Below, piece by piece: positions 18,764-28,748 of a stretch of 64,000 bases of DNA. The translations under genes and the position numbers were made by a program. The notes beneath the pieces are model-generated. The model did not search any database. It worked only from the letters and a program-made list of their open reading frames with translations, and was not told where the DNA came from. Origin of the DNA: an uncultured Pelagibacteraceae bacterium (lineage in GTDB: Bacteria > Pseudomonadota > Alphaproteobacteria > Pelagibacterales > Pelagibacteraceae). The stretch covers positions 1 through 64,000 of the forward strand of contig CACNWC010000002.1 in the NCBI GenBank assembly GCA_902624075.1. Reading direction: 5' to 3'. Positions within the stretch are counted from its first letter, which is position 1. Every line of letters begins with the position of its first letter.

Positions 18764-19846
18764 TTGATAATTAATATTCACAAATATTATCTTCTAAAAA
18801 AGTTTTTAAAAAAAATTTTAACAATTTCAATTATTTTTTTAATTTTAGTAATGATTATAAATTTAATTGAAGAAGCAAACTTCTTAAAAAATTCACAGAC
18901 AACTATATTCACTCCAATAATTTTGACAATGCTAAATGCGCCCTCACTTTTATATGAAATGTTTCCATTTATATTTTTATTATCAACTCAATTTTTTTTT
19001 ATTGAAATTTATGAAAATAGAGAAATTTATACTCTGAAACAATTTGGTATAGATAATTTTTCCATGATAAGATTTCTTTCACTTTCATCATTTGTTTTGG
19101 GAATTTTTGTGATAATTTTATTCTACAATTTTTCATCTATTTTAAAAAATGAATATTTAAAGATTAAAAATGAATTTGCTTTAGATAATAAATATTTAGC
19201 AGTTATTACTAAGAACGGGATATGGATTAAAGATATTTTAGATGATGGAACTATAATTATTAACTCAGATAAAATGGACAACGAATTTCTAATTAATACG
19301 TCAATAACTAAATTTGATAGTAATTTTAATATCGAGCAAAACATAATTGCAAAAAAAATAGATATTAAATCAAAGAATTGGATATTGTATGATTCTATTG
19401 TCACTAATATTGATAATACATCCAAAAAATACGATCAATTTAATCTAAAAAGTAACTTTGATTTAGAGAGAATTAATAATCTTTTTTCTGATTTATCGTC
19501 TTTAACTTTTCTCGAATTATTAAAATTGGAGAAAGATTATAAATCAATAGGCTATTCAATAGATGAGATTAATATTCAAAAACATAAGTTTTATTCATTG
19601 CCATTTTTATTATCTATAATGACAATTATAGCAACAATAATAATGGTATATAATAAGTTTAATAAAAACATTTTATTAAATTTATTTATTGGAATATTTT
19701 TTTCGGTTTTAGTTTACTACTTAGGAAACTTTTCAAACCTTTTAGGTGAAAATGGTAGGTTGCCATTAATATTATCTGTATGGTTTCCAGTTATAATTTT
19801 AGTAATAATTTCAACAATTGGAATTGTAAGATTAAATGAAAAATAA
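18764..19846 (+). CDS. lptG: LPS export permease LptG
   Basis: Second permease of LptB2FG. The 360 residues repeat the LptF topology: three N-terminal spans, a periplasmic jellyroll region (about 130-250) and three C-terminal spans. The segment with YEMFPFIFLLSTQ followed by EIYTLKQFGID is the coupling region seen in the YjgQ family. The start is TTG one base after the lptF stop. It overlaps lptD by 11 bases. Confidence 0.9.
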   Translation: MIINIHKYYLLKKFLKKILTISIIFLILVMIINLIEEANFLKNSQTTIFTPIILTMLNAPSLLYEMFPFIFLLSTQFFFIEIYENREIYTLKQFGIDNFSMIRFLSLSSFVLGIFVIILFYNFSSILKNEYLKIKNEFALDNKYLAVITKNGIWIKDILDDGTIIINSDKMDNEFLINTSITKFDSNFNIEQNIIAKKIDIKSKNWILYDSIVTNIDNTSKKYDQFNLKSNFDLERINNLFSDLSSLTFLELLKLEKDYKSIGYSIDEINIQKHKFYSLPFLLSIMTIIATIIMVYNKFNKNILLNLFIGIFFSVLVYYLGNFSNLLGENGRLPLILSVWFPVIILVIISTIGIVRLNEK

Positions 19847-22250
19847 AATATTTTTTAAGATATTATTTTTTTTACTATTAAATATAGTTTTAACAAAAAA
19901 CTACGTATCAGCAAAAGAGATAAATTTAAAAGCAAAAGAAATTTCGACAATTGATGAGGGAAGTAAAATCATTGGAAAAAAAGAAACGGAAGCAAAAATT
20001 AAAGATGAAATTGAAATTTTTGCAGATGAATTTGTCTACGATAAAAAAAAAGAACTTCTTACAGCAGAAGGAAATATAACAATTTATGATCTTAAAAATA
20101 ATATAAAGATTAATTCTGAAAAAATTCTTTATGATAAAAAGAATAAAAAGATTATTTCATATTTTGAGACATTTTTCGAAATACAGAAAAAATATAAGAT
20201 AGTTTCAAGTGATGTAAACTTTAAAGTTGATAAGGGAATAATTTTTTCAGATAAATCTACTAAAATTGAAGATGATATTAATAATATTATAAAAGTTTCA
20301 TCATTTAAATATTTCGAAAAAAATAAGATTTTAAACGGTAGTAATATAGAATTAATAGATAATAAACAAAATAAATACTATCTAAAAATAGGGAAATTTA
20401 AATTAAGTAATTACGAACTTCTTGGAAAAGATATAAAAATTTTATTAAATAATGAATCCTTTGGTGCAAATGATAATGAACCAAAATTAAAAGGAAATGC
20501 TTTATTTTATGGAAATGACAAAACTATAATTAAAAAAGGTATTTTTACATCATGCAAAGAAAATAATAATTGCCCACCTTGGTCAATCACGTCAAAAGAA
20601 ATAATACACTATAAAAATAAAAAAGAGATTCATTATAAAAATGCATGGTTAAGACTTTATAATAAACCTGTGCTTTATTTTCCAAAATTTTTTCATCCAG
20701 ATCCCACTGTTGATCGAAAGTCTGGATTTTTAATACCATCATTTGGAGACTCGAGAAATCTGGGTGCATCTATGATTTTACCATATTTTCATGTAATTTC
20801 AGATTCTGAAGACTTTACATTCAAGCCTAGATTTTTTTCTAACAATGAATATTTGTTGCAATCAGAATATAGAAAACTTACAAAAAATTCTTCTCATATT
20901 GTTGATTTTAGTATTAATAAAACTGATGATGACAAAAAAGATGGAACTAATACTCATTTTTTTTCTAATTCAAAATTTAATTTGGAGACAAAATTTTTTG
21001 ATGAAAGTAGTGTTGACTTGAAAATTGAGAAAGTATCAAATGATAATTACACAAAAATTTATTCTTTAGAATCTACTAGTCCAATTATTGAAGATACTTC
21101 AATATTAGAAAATTTAATTCAATTTTCTGGCTCAACAGATGATTTTGATCTAGATATTTCATTTGAAAGTTACGAAACAATGAATAAACCAAATAGTGAT
21201 AAGTATGAATTTGTTTACCCAAATTATTCTTTAACTAAAACAAATTACTTTGAAAATGAATTTTTTGATAAAGTTGATTTTTCGTCCAGTGGTAATCAGA
21301 AAAAATATTCGACTAATATTTATGAAGGTGTTCAAATTAACGATGTAATTGTTACAAGTAATAATTTCATTAATAAACTTGGATTTAATAATATATTCAA
21401 AACAATTCTAAAAAATGTTAACACCGACTCAGAAAATTCTTCAATTTTAAAAGAAGAATCTCAAAGCGAAATTCTCACTTTGTTTTCATATGACTCCAGC
21501 TGGCCTTTAATTAAAGAGAGTGACAATAAAAAAAATCTGCTCACTCCTAAATTTTCTCTGAGATATAGTCCCAATGATACAAAAAACTTAAAAGACGAGA
21601 CAAGATTACTTACAACAGATAATATATTCAGTTTAAATAGAATTGGCTTTAGTGAAACAATTGAAAGTGGTGGATCTTTGACTCTAGGTTTAGATTACGA
21701 AAATAAATCAAATAAAAGTGATGAGACGTTATTTCGATCAAAAATTGCAACTATATTCAGAGACGAAAAAAATGAAAATCTTCCTATAAATAGTACAATA
21801 GGAAAAAAACAATCTGATTACGTTGGTGAGATTTTTTTCAAACCAAGTCAAAATTTCGAAATTAATTACGACTATGCGTTAAATAATGATTTTGATGAGT
21901 TTAATTTTCATAAATTTGAAAACACTTTTGTTGTTAATAATTTTGTAAATAGTTTTGCCTTTTATGAAGAAAATAATTTGGTAGGAAAGAAAAGCTACTT
22001 TGAAAATAATTTTAAATATAATTTTGATGAAAATAATAGTTTATCTTTTGCGACAAGAGAAAACAAAACTGACAATCTAACTGAATACTATAACCTTATA
22101 TACGAATATAAGAACGATTGTTTGACAGCTTCGATAAGATATAACAAGGAATATTATTCTAATAGTAATTTGAAACCTAATGAAGAATTGTTTTTTAATA
22201 TTACTTTGATTCCTTTGGGTTCAACACAAACTGAAAGCATCTTAGATTAA
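19836..22250 (+). CDS. lptD: LPS assembly outer-membrane protein LptD
   Basis: Outer-membrane barrel that inserts LPS into the outer leaflet together with LptE. The 804 residues begin with a signal peptide (about 1-27), then an OstA/LptA-like beta-jellyroll (about 45-190), a cysteine-containing segment (FTSCKENNNCPPWSI, about 232-246), YFPKFFHPDPTVDRKSGFLIPS and a long C-terminal barrel rich in alternating residues. The two close cysteines are a common feature of LptD; the disulfide pairing used in E. coli cannot be inferred. It sits between lptG and surA, whose product is a chaperone for barrel proteins. Confidence 0.92.
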   Translation: MKNKIFFKILFFLLLNIVLTKNYVSAKEINLKAKEISTIDEGSKIIGKKETEAKIKDEIEIFADEFVYDKKKELLTAEGNITIYDLKNNIKINSEKILYDKKNKKIISYFETFFEIQKKYKIVSSDVNFKVDKGIIFSDKSTKIEDDINNIIKVSSFKYFEKNKILNGSNIELIDNKQNKYYLKIGKFKLSNYELLGKDIKILLNNESFGANDNEPKLKGNALFYGNDKTIIKKGIFTSCKENNNCPPWSITSKEIIHYKNKKEIHYKNAWLRLYNKPVLYFPKFFHPDPTVDRKSGFLIPSFGDSRNLGASMILPYFHVISDSEDFTFKPRFFSNNEYLLQSEYRKLTKNSSHIVDFSINKTDDDKKDGTNTHFFSNSKFNLETKFFDESSVDLKIEKVSNDNYTKIYSLESTSPIIEDTSILENLIQFSGSTDDFDLDISFESYETMNKPNSDKYEFVYPNYSLTKTNYFENEFFDKVDFSSSGNQKKYSTNIYEGVQINDVIVTSNNFINKLGFNNIFKTILKNVNTDSENSSILKEESQSEILTLFSYDSSWPLIKESDNKKNLLTPKFSLRYSPNDTKNLKDETRLLTTDNIFSLNRIGFSETIESGGSLTLGLDYENKSNKSDETLFRSKIATIFRDEKNENLPINSTIGKKQSDYVGEIFFKPSQNFEINYDYALNNDFDEFNFHKFENTFVVNNFVNSFAFYEENNLVGKKSYFENNFKYNFDENNSLSFATRENKTDNLTEYYNLIYEYKNDCLTASIRYNKEYYSNSNLKPNEELFFNITLIPLGSTQTESILD

Positions 22251-22255
22251 TTAAG

Positions 22256-23194
22256 ATGAATTGTCTAAATAAATTTAAAACAAAAATTTATATCAAAATA
22301 ATAATTATAATTTTGTTTGTGACAAATATTTTTGCTTATGAAGTAAAGATTGTAACAAAAATTAATGATGAAATAATAACAAATGTTGATGTCGAAAAAG
22401 AATATAGATACTTAATCTCATTAAATAAATCTTTACAAGATGTTGAAAAAAAAGAGGTTTTAGATTTTGCTAAACAATCGATCATCAAAGAAAAAATAAA
22501 AAAAATAGAATTACTTAAAAATTATGAGTTAGAAAATAAAAATGAAATGGTTGATCTAACAATTGAAAGAATTTACAAAAGCCTAAATTTAAATTCAAAA
22601 AAAGATTTTTTAGATTATTTAAAGATTAATGATCTAGATTTTAATGAAATCTATAAAAAAATTGAAATAGAGTCTTTGTGGAATCAATTAATTTTTGAAA
22701 AATATTATCAAAAAATTATCATTGACGAAGAAGGTTTAAAAAAGAAAATTCTTGAAAATCCAAAACAAGTTGAATCATATTATCTCTATGAATTAGTTTT
22801 TGATTATAAGGATAAAGATGAAATAAAAGAAAAATATAAAAAAATATTAGAAAGTATAGACTTGGTAGGATTTAAAGAAACAGTGTTTAAATTTAGCACT
22901 TCACAATCAAAAGCAAATTTTGGTTTATTAGGTTGGATAAATAAAAACGCTTTATCTGATCTAATTAAAAAAGAAGTAAGCAACCTATCCATAGGAGAAA
23001 TAACAAATCCAATAATTATTCCCTCTGGTATATTAATTCTAAAATTAGAGGATAAAAGAATTGAAAACTCGGATATGGATATCCAAAATGAATTAGATGA
23101 AATAATTAAATTTGAAACGAATAATCAACTTAATAACTATTCAGTTATTCATTTTAATAAAGTAAAATCAAAATTATTTATAGATGAATACTAA
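22256..23194 (+). CDS. surA: SurA-like periplasmic chaperone/peptidyl-prolyl isomerase
   Basis: Escorts outer-membrane proteins through the periplasm. The 312 residues start with a signal peptide (about 10-28), then a SurA N-terminal helical domain (INDEIITNVDVEKEYRYL is the family opening) and one parvulin-like domain (about 175-270) with GLLGWINKNAL and IPSGILILKLED. It has one parvulin domain rather than the two of E. coli SurA, as in many alphaproteobacteria. Located between lptD and pdxA, as in enteric bacteria. Overlaps pdxA by 11 bases. Confidence 0.82.
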   Translation: MNCLNKFKTKIYIKIIIIILFVTNIFAYEVKIVTKINDEIITNVDVEKEYRYLISLNKSLQDVEKKEVLDFAKQSIIKEKIKKIELLKNYELENKNEMVDLTIERIYKSLNLNSKKDFLDYLKINDLDFNEIYKKIEIESLWNQLIFEKYYQKIIIDEEGLKKKILENPKQVESYYLYELVFDYKDKDEIKEKYKKILESIDLVGFKETVFKFSTSQSKANFGLLGWINKNALSDLIKKEVSNLSIGEITNPIIIPSGILILKLEDKRIENSDMDIQNELDEIIKFETNNQLNNYSVIHFNKVKSKLFIDEY

Positions 23195-24143
23195 ACCTAT
23201 AATAATTGTTTCTGGTGAACCATTTAGTGTTTTTTCAGAAATTTTAATTAAAACTTTTAAAAATAATAAATTTAATAATCCAATAATAGTAATTGCATCG
23301 GTCAACCTTTTTAATGAACAATTAAAACATTTAAATTATAAAATGAATTTTAATATAATTAGCGAAAATTTTAAACTAAAAGACCTTAAAAAAAATAGAA
23401 TTAACATATTAAATGTTAATTTTAATTTTAAAAAAGCTTTCGATAAAATTTCTTATTCATCTGATTTGTATATTGAAAAATGTTTTAATTTTGCGTTAAA
23501 ATTAATGAAAAAAGGTTTTTCTATTGGTTTAATAAATGGACCAATATCAAAAAAACATTTTCTAAAATATAAATTCAATGGAATTACCGAATATTTAGCT
23601 AAAAAAACTCAAACTAAAAAATTTGCAATGTTAATTTATAACAAGAAATTGGCAGTTAGTCCTATCACAACACACGTACCTTTAAAGAATGTTTCAAAAT
23701 TAATTACAAAGAAAAAAATTATAGAACAAGTCAAATTAATAAAAAAATTTTATTGGAAAGTTTTTAAAAAAAATCCAAAAATAGCCATAACGGGTCTTAA
23801 TCCTCATTGTGAAAGTAATTTGAAGGATAATGAGGAAGATAAAAAGATAAAACCTGCGGTTAAGTATTTAAAAAAGAAATTTAATAAGGTTTATGGGCCA
23901 ATTCCAGCTGATAGTTTGTTCATGAAAAACAATATTAAAAATTATGATGTGGTCGTTGGTATGTATCACGATCAAGTTCTTACACCGATAAAATCATTAT
24001 ATAATTTTAATGCAATTAATATCACTTTAGGGCTACCCTTTATTAGAATTTCTCCGGATCATGGACCAAACAACAAAATGACTGGTAAAAACATATCTAA
24101 TCCTGACAGTTTGGTTAATGCAATAAAATTTTTTGACATATAA
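23184..24143 (+). CDS. pdxA: 4-hydroxythreonine-4-phosphate dehydrogenase
   Basis: NAD-dependent oxidation in the deoxyxylulose-5-phosphate-dependent route to pyridoxal phosphate. The 319 residues show NGPISKKHF, the metal-site segment TTHVPLKNV, GLNPHCESN, GPIPADSLF, and VVGMYHDQVLTPIKS with metal-binding His/Asp, then ITLGLPFIRISPDHG. These are the PdxA metal and substrate motifs. It overlaps rsmA by one base (TAATG). Confidence 0.94.
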   Translation: MNTKPIIIVSGEPFSVFSEILIKTFKNNKFNNPIIVIASVNLFNEQLKHLNYKMNFNIISENFKLKDLKKNRINILNVNFNFKKAFDKISYSSDLYIEKCFNFALKLMKKGFSIGLINGPISKKHFLKYKFNGITEYLAKKTQTKKFAMLIYNKKLAVSPITTHVPLKNVSKLITKKKIIEQVKLIKKFYWKVFKKNPKIAITGLNPHCESNLKDNEEDKKIKPAVKYLKKKFNKVYGPIPADSLFMKNNIKNYDVVVGMYHDQVLTPIKSLYNFNAINITLGLPFIRISPDHGPNNKMTGKNISNPDSLVNAIKFFDI

Positions 24144-24934
24144 TGAAATTCAAAGCAAAGAAAAGTTTGGGACAAAACTTTTTAATTGATAATAATATTT
24201 TAAATAAAATTGTTAATACAGTTCAAGTTACAAATAAATCAATTCTTGAGGTAGGGCCTGGTACTGGAAATTTAAGTTCATTTATTTTAAGACAAAATCC
24301 AAAAAAATTTTTTGTGATAGAAAAAGATACAAACTTAGCATCACATTTGAAAAATACATTTAAAGATAAAATTAATATTTTAAATGAAGACGTTCTAAAG
24401 ATTAATGAAAAATCATTATCAATTGATAAGTTGACCGTTTTTGGGAATTTACCATATAATATTTCTACAGAAATTTTGTGTAAGTGGATATTGAATTTAG
24501 ATGGTAAAAATTTTTGGTTTTCTAGTTTAGTTTTAATGTTTCAAAAAGAGGTTGCAGACAGAATTATTGCAAAAGTAAATACTTCAAATTATGGAAGATT
24601 ATCAATAATATCAAATTGGAAATTAGAGATAGAAAAAGTATGTGAAATAAAACCTCAAAGTTTTTTTCCAAAACCAAAGATTAATAGTAGCTTAATTTTA
24701 TTTAAACCAAAAAAAAATTTTTATAAAATTAAGAATCCAAAAAATTTAGAAAAAATTACAAGAACTTTTTTTAATCAAAGAAGAAAAATGATTAAAAAAC
24801 CTTATAATCAATTATTTAATGGTAATCTAGAGATAGCTAAAAATCTCAAAATAGATTTAAAATTACGACCGCAAAATCTTGATCTTAATAAATATTTTCA
24901 ACTTACTAATGAATATGAAAAATTAATTAGTTAA
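24143..24934 (+). CDS. rsmA: 16S rRNA dimethyladenosine transferase KsgA/RsmA
   Basis: Dimethylates two adjacent adenines in the 3' hairpin of 16S rRNA during small-subunit maturation. The 263 residues open with [11 protein letters not shown], then the SAM motif EVGPGTGNL, and the catalytic NLPYNIST. The C-terminal domain has [12 protein letters not shown] and [11 protein letters not shown]. All key motifs are intact. The 3' end overlaps convergent gmk by 12 bases. Confidence 0.96.
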   Translation: MKFKAKKSLGQNFLIDNNILNKIVNTVQVTNKSILEVGPGTGNLSSFILRQNPKKFFVIEKDTNLASHLKNTFKDKINILNEDVLKINEKSLSIDKLTVFGNLPYNISTEILCKWILNLDGKNFWFSSLVLMFQKEVADRIIAKVNTSNYGRLSIISNWKLEIEKVCEIKPQSFFPKPKINSSLILFKPKKNFYKIKNPKNLEKITRTFFNQRRKMIKKPYNQLFNGNLEIAKNLKIDLKLRPQNLDLNKYFQLTNEYEKLIS

Positions 24935-25555
24935 TTTTTCTATATGACTTCTAATAAAATCTAAATCATAATCTTTTGAATCATTGGTTAATTCAGCTTT
25001 TATTAGATTGCAAATTTTAGAATAACACTTATTTAAATCATCGTTTATTACAACGTAGTCATAATTAATCCAATGTAAAACATCTCTGCTAAATTGTTTC
25101 ATTCTTTCATCTGCTATCAATTTATCTTTCATGTCTCTGTTTGATAACCTTTTAAAAAGAATTTCTTTGCTTGGAGGAAGTATAAAAAAAGTAATTAATT
25201 TGTAATCAAGCTTTTTATTTTTAATTTGATCAGCTCCTTGCCAATCAATATCAAATAATACATTTTTACCATTATCAAGTTTATCAATTACAGGTGTTCT
25301 CGAAGTTCCATATAAATTATCAAAAACTTTTGCATATTCTAAAAACTCTTCATTATTTATCAATCTTTTGAACTCTTCCTCTTTAATAAAATAATAATCT
25401 TTGTTTGGAATTTCATCAGCCCTTGGCTCTCTTGTTGTATGCGAAATTGATACCTCAAAATTATCTAATTCTGAAAGCAATTTTACTAAAGTAGTTTTTC
25501 CAGCTCCGGATGGAGAGGACAAAATGATCATTACCCCATCGTTTTGTGTGGGCAT
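24923..25555 (-). CDS. gmk: Guanylate kinase
   Basis: Phosphorylates GMP to GDP. The 210 residues show the Walker A loop [11 protein letters not shown] near the N-terminus, [11 protein letters not shown] for GMP binding, the YYFIKEEEF and [12 protein letters not shown] segments, and [12 protein letters not shown]. It follows acpP by 8 bases on the same strand; in many relatives fabF and mltG stand between these genes, so this junction is shortened. Its final bases overlap rsmA. Confidence 0.96.
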   Translation of the reverse strand: MPTQNDGVMIILSSPSGAGKTTLVKLLSELDNFEVSISHTTREPRADEIPNKDYYFIKEEEFKRLINNEEFLEYAKVFDNLYGTSRTPVIDKLDNGKNVLFDIDWQGADQIKNKKLDYKLITFFILPPSKEILFKRLSNRDMKDKLIADERMKQFSRDVLHWINYDYVVINDDLNKCYSKICNLIKAELTNDSKDYDLDFIRSHIEKLTN

Positions 25556-25563
25556 TTTAAAAA

Positions 25564-25803
25564 TTAATTAGCTTTTCCCTCGATAAATTTCACAGCATCT
25601 CCTACTGTAAGAATTTTTTCAGCTTCACTATCTGAAATTTCTGAACCAAACTCTTCTTCAAAAGCCATAACTAATTCAACAGTATCTAAACTGTCTGCTC
25701 CTAGATCATCAATAAAACTTGACTCCTCTGTTACTTTTGCTTCATCTATACCAAGATGGTCAGCAACTATTTTTTTTACTTTGTTTGATATATCTTCTGA
25801 CAT
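25564..25803 (-). CDS. acpP: Acyl carrier protein
   Basis: Carries growing acyl chains on 4'-phosphopantetheine. The 79 acidic residues carry the [10 protein letters not shown] motif with Ser38 as the attachment site, in the middle of the usual four-helix fold. It is downstream of fabD-fabG (49-base gap, TTGTTATTTT-rich). Better conserved than neighbours, as expected. Confidence 0.98.
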   Translation of the reverse strand: MSEDISNKVKKIVADHLGIDEAKVTEESSFIDDLGADSLDTVELVMAFEEEFGSEISDSEAEKILTVGDAVKFIEGKAN

Positions 25804-25852
25804 ATAGATCCTTTGTTATTTTAAATTCTTATTAGTTTAAATACTTATTTTG

Positions 25853-26590
25853 TCAAGCCATATACATACCTCCATTAACATGAATTGTTTCTCCATTAAT
25901 ATAGTCTGATTGATCGGAGGCCAAAAAAATAACTGCATTTGCTATATCTTCTGGATTTCCTAATCTACCAGAAGGAATCTTAGATATTATAATTTCTTTA
26001 TATTTTTCATCAATTTTATCAGTCATTGCTGTTTTTATAAAACCCGGTGAAATACAATTTATATTAATATTTTTTTTAGCATATTCTATTGCCAAACTTT
26101 TTGACATTGCAATAATTCCTGCTTTTGAAGCTGTATAATTTGTTTGGCCCAGATTTCCTGTGTGACCTACTACAGATGTAATATTTATGATTTTGCCAGA
26201 TTTGTTCTTTAACATTTTTTTAATTGCAAATTTACTTAACAAAAATGATGAAGTTAAATTTATATCAATTACTTTTTTCCATTCCTCTAAACTCATTCTT
26301 ATTGCTAAATTGTCTTTTGTAATTCCAGCATTATTTATAATACAATCCAAAGTTCCACCAAGTTCACTTGATGCATTTTCAATAAATTTCTCAATTTTTT
26401 CAGTTTGTGAAATATCAAATTGTAGAAATTTTAGATTATTAAATTTTGATTTCAATTCTTCGAGTTTTTCTAATCTAGTACCGGTCGCTAAAATATTTGC
26501 TCCATTTTCATATAAACTTTTAACAATTGAATTGCCAATACCTCCTGAGGCACCTGTTACTATTATATTTTTATTTTTTAAGGAACTCAT
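25853..26590 (-). CDS. fabG: 3-oxoacyl-[ACP] reductase FabG
   Basis: NADPH-dependent reduction of 3-oxoacyl-ACP in the fatty acid cycle. The 245-residue short-chain dehydrogenase has the TGASGGIG cofactor loop (about 12-19), NNAG, catalytic Ser in NITSVVGHTG and the YTASKAG (Tyr-x3-Lys) motif, then the PGFIKTAMTD loop and a C-terminal NGETIHVNGGMYMA that is diagnostic for FabG. It overlaps fabD by 4 bases and precedes acpP. Confidence 0.96.
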   Translation of the reverse strand: MSSLKNKNIIVTGASGGIGNSIVKSLYENGANILATGTRLEKLEELKSKFNNLKFLQFDISQTEKIEKFIENASSELGGTLDCIINNAGITKDNLAIRMSLEEWKKVIDINLTSSFLLSKFAIKKMLKNKSGKIINITSVVGHTGNLGQTNYTASKAGIIAMSKSLAIEYAKKNININCISPGFIKTAMTDKIDEKYKEIIISKIPSGRLGNPEDIANAVIFLASDQSDYINGETIHVNGGMYMA

Positions 26591-27513
26591 ATTTTTAAAT
26601 CTTTTATATTAGTCTCACTATTAATTGTACTTATATTTACATTATTATTAATTCTTTTTACCAATCCCGATAAAACTTTTCCAGGTCCAATTTCAATAAA
26701 ATGATTTACGCCATTATTTATCATTTTTAAAACAATTTCTCTCCATCTAACTCTATTTTCAATTTGATCAATTAATAGTCTTTTTAACTCATCTGTACTT
26801 GAAATTACTTCGGCTGATACATTTGAAATTAATGTGTTACTTCCGTTTAAAAAATTAATCTTTTCAATTTCTTTTTTCATAACCGCCGTAGCCTTATTCA
26901 TAAGCTTACAATGAAATGGTGCACTCACAGGAAGTTTTATATTTTTAATATTTAAGGATTTTAAAACCAAGATTAGTTTTTCTAAATCTTTATTTTTTCC
27001 ACTCACAACAATTTGTCCATCAGAATTATCATTAGCTACCTCCATGTGAAAATCTTTTTTATTATCTGATAAAATTTTTTCTATTGCTTCAATTTTTGAT
27101 CCTAATATTGCCAACATTCCTCCCTCCCCATTTGGCACAGAGTTTTGCATTGCATCTCCTCTTATTCTTAAGAGTTTTATAGTCTCTGAAAAATTTAAAT
27201 AACCAGCGCTCGATAAAGCAGAATATTCACCTAAAGAATGCCCTGCAAAATATTTTGCTTTATCAAAATCTATATCAAATTCATTTTTCATAACATTAAA
27301 TATTGAAAAGCTAATTAAAAATATTGCTGGTTGAGTATTTTTTGTGAGATTTAACTCTTCTTTAGGTCCCTCAAGTATTAATTTTGACAAAGAAAAGCCT
27401 AAAGTATCATCGGCCTCTTTAAATAAATTTTTAACTAAATCATATTTATCAAAAAACTCTTTTCCCATTCCAACTATCTGAGAACCTTGACCTGGAAAAA
27501 TTACTGAAAACAT
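26587..27513 (-). CDS. fabD: Malonyl-CoA:ACP transacylase
   Basis: Loads malonyl onto ACP to supply two-carbon units. The 308 residues start with the PGQGSQIVGMG motif, and carry the GHSLGEYSAL nucleophile elbow (active Ser) and the later SAPFHCKLM segment with the catalytic His. First gene of the fabD-fabG-acpP-gmk run; divergent from rpsF across 88 bases. Confidence 0.96.
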   Translation of the reverse strand: MFSVIFPGQGSQIVGMGKEFFDKYDLVKNLFKEADDTLGFSLSKLILEGPKEELNLTKNTQPAIFLISFSIFNVMKNEFDIDFDKAKYFAGHSLGEYSALSSAGYLNFSETIKLLRIRGDAMQNSVPNGEGGMLAILGSKIEAIEKILSDNKKDFHMEVANDNSDGQIVVSGKNKDLEKLILVLKSLNIKNIKLPVSAPFHCKLMNKATAVMKKEIEKINFLNGSNTLISNVSAEVISSTDELKRLLIDQIENRVRWREIVLKMINNGVNHFIEIGPGKVLSGLVKRINNNVNISTINSETNIKDLKI

Positions 27514-27542
27514 TTAAAAAAAACCTATTTTTTTTATCTTTT

Positions 27543-27569
27543 TTGCTATTGCTATTAAAGATTTATAAT
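27543..27569 (+). promoter_or_regulatory. Putative promoter of rpsF-rpsR-rplI
   Basis: A perfect TATAAT at 27564-27569 stands 33 bases before the rpsF ATG. TTGCTA at 27543-27548 is a possible -35 with a short 15-base spacer. In such AT-rich DNA chance matches are frequent, so the -10 is the better-supported part. The predicted leader is under 30 bases, too short for an S6:S18-binding leader. Confidence 0.45.
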
Positions 27570-27601
27570 AGTATATCCTCATTTTTTATTAAACAACTTA
27601 A

Positions 27602-27946
27602 ATGAATTTATACGAGCATACAATTATAGCAAGACAAGACACTTCACCAAGTGAAATCAAACAGTTAACTGAAAAATATTCAAAAATTATTGAAAAAAAT
27701 GAAGGTGAGATTGTCAAAACAGAAAATTGGGGTTTGTTAAACTTATCCTATCTTATAAAAAAAAATAAAAAAGGTAGCTATATACATTTCAAAATTAAAG
27801 GGAAAGGTAACGTTATTGGAGAATTAGAAAAAAATGAGTCTATTGATAAAAAACTTTTAAGATATTTAACAGTTAAAGTTAAAAAATTTGATTTAGACAC
27901 AAACTACTTCACAAAAAAAGAAACTGAAGATAAAGTAAAAAATTAA
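27602..27946 (+). CDS. rpsF: 30S ribosomal protein S6
   Basis: Binds 16S rRNA together with S18 in the platform. The 114 residues open with the family [12 protein letters not shown] and show [20 protein letters not shown], the S6 core with its KxxxG segment. Ends with a short charged tail. First in rpsF-rpsR-rplI-dnaB, spaced 2 bases from rpsR. Confidence 0.96.
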   Translation: MNLYEHTIIARQDTSPSEIKQLTEKYSKIIEKNEGEIVKTENWGLLNLSYLIKKNKKGSYIHFKIKGKGNVIGELEKNESIDKKLLRYLTVKVKKFDLDTNYFTKKETEDKVKN

Positions 27947-27948
27947 TT

Positions 27949-28221
27949 ATGCCAAAAAAACAAAGTGGTAATAGAAAAAATAAACAAAGTAATTTTTCAA
28001 AGCTTAGTATATTTCAACCAAATAAAAATAGATTTAAAAAAAGTTGCCCTTTATCTATAAAAGGAGCTCCAAAAGTAGATTATAAAAATATTAAATTATT
28101 AAAAAGATATGTATCTGAAAATGGTAAAATTTTACCCTCAAGAGTAACGAACGTAAGTCAAAAAAAACAAAGAGAATTATCATTATCAATTAAAAGAGCT
28201 AGAAACCTAGCTTTAATTTAA
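27949..28221 (+). CDS. rpsR: 30S ribosomal protein S18
   Basis: Partner of S6 on the small subunit. The 90 residues have a Cys in SCPLSIKG, then [22 protein letters not shown], the S18 signature, and the basic C-terminus KRARNLALI. The N-terminal 28 residues are a lysine-rich extension. Placed between rpsF and rplI, one base before rplI. Confidence 0.96.
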   Translation: MPKKQSGNRKNKQSNFSKLSIFQPNKNRFKKSCPLSIKGAPKVDYKNIKLLKRYVSENGKILPSRVTNVSQKKQRELSLSIKRARNLALI

Positions 28222-28222
28222 A

Positions 28223-28681
28223 ATGAAAGTAATATTGTTAGAAAATCTAAAAAAAATTGGCTCAATAGGAGAAATAATCGATGTTAAGAGAGGTTTTGCA
28301 AGAAATTATTTAATCGCTAATAAAAAAGCTTTATACGCCTCTAAAGAAAATATTCTGGAAGTTGAAAAAATTAAATCAGCTTTAACTAAAACTGATAATG
28401 AAAAAAAAGAAAAAGCTAAGATTATTTTTGAAAAAATAAATAAAAAAACTTTTCAAATTAAAAAACTAAACACAGAAAATAATGAACTATATGGATCTGT
28501 TAAACCAACTGAAATTTCGAAAATAATAAATGAAATTAATGGACTTGAAATAAAACCTTCTATGATACAACCAATTAAAGAAATAAAATCAATAGGTAAA
28601 TTTAGAGTAAAAATAAGTCTACACTCAGAAGTTGATGCAGAAATAACCATTGATGTTCAGTCAGCTGAAACTATTCAATAA
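28223..28681 (+). CDS. rplI: 50S ribosomal protein L9
   Basis: Binds 23S rRNA through its N-domain and reaches out from the L1 stalk base. The 152 residues start with MKVILLENLKKIGSIGEI and the VKRGFARNYLI signature, then a long helix (about 40-75) and the C-terminal domain with a conserved SIGKFRVKISLHSEV. Normal length. Followed by dnaB after 67 bases. Confidence 0.96.
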   Translation: MKVILLENLKKIGSIGEIIDVKRGFARNYLIANKKALYASKENILEVEKIKSALTKTDNEKKEKAKIIFEKINKKTFQIKKLNTENNELYGSVKPTEISKIINEINGLEIKPSMIQPIKEIKSIGKFRVKISLHSEVDAEITIDVQSAETIQ

Positions 28682-28748
28682 TTATACAATTTTTTCCCCA
28701 ATCTTTTTAATAAATTCTCAATAATTTTTTTTCATGTAATCTATTTTG

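Noticed and set aside
27514..27601. S6:S18-binding leader upstream of rpsF
   Set aside because: The predicted transcript leader is under 30 bases and shows no CCG-bulge hairpin.
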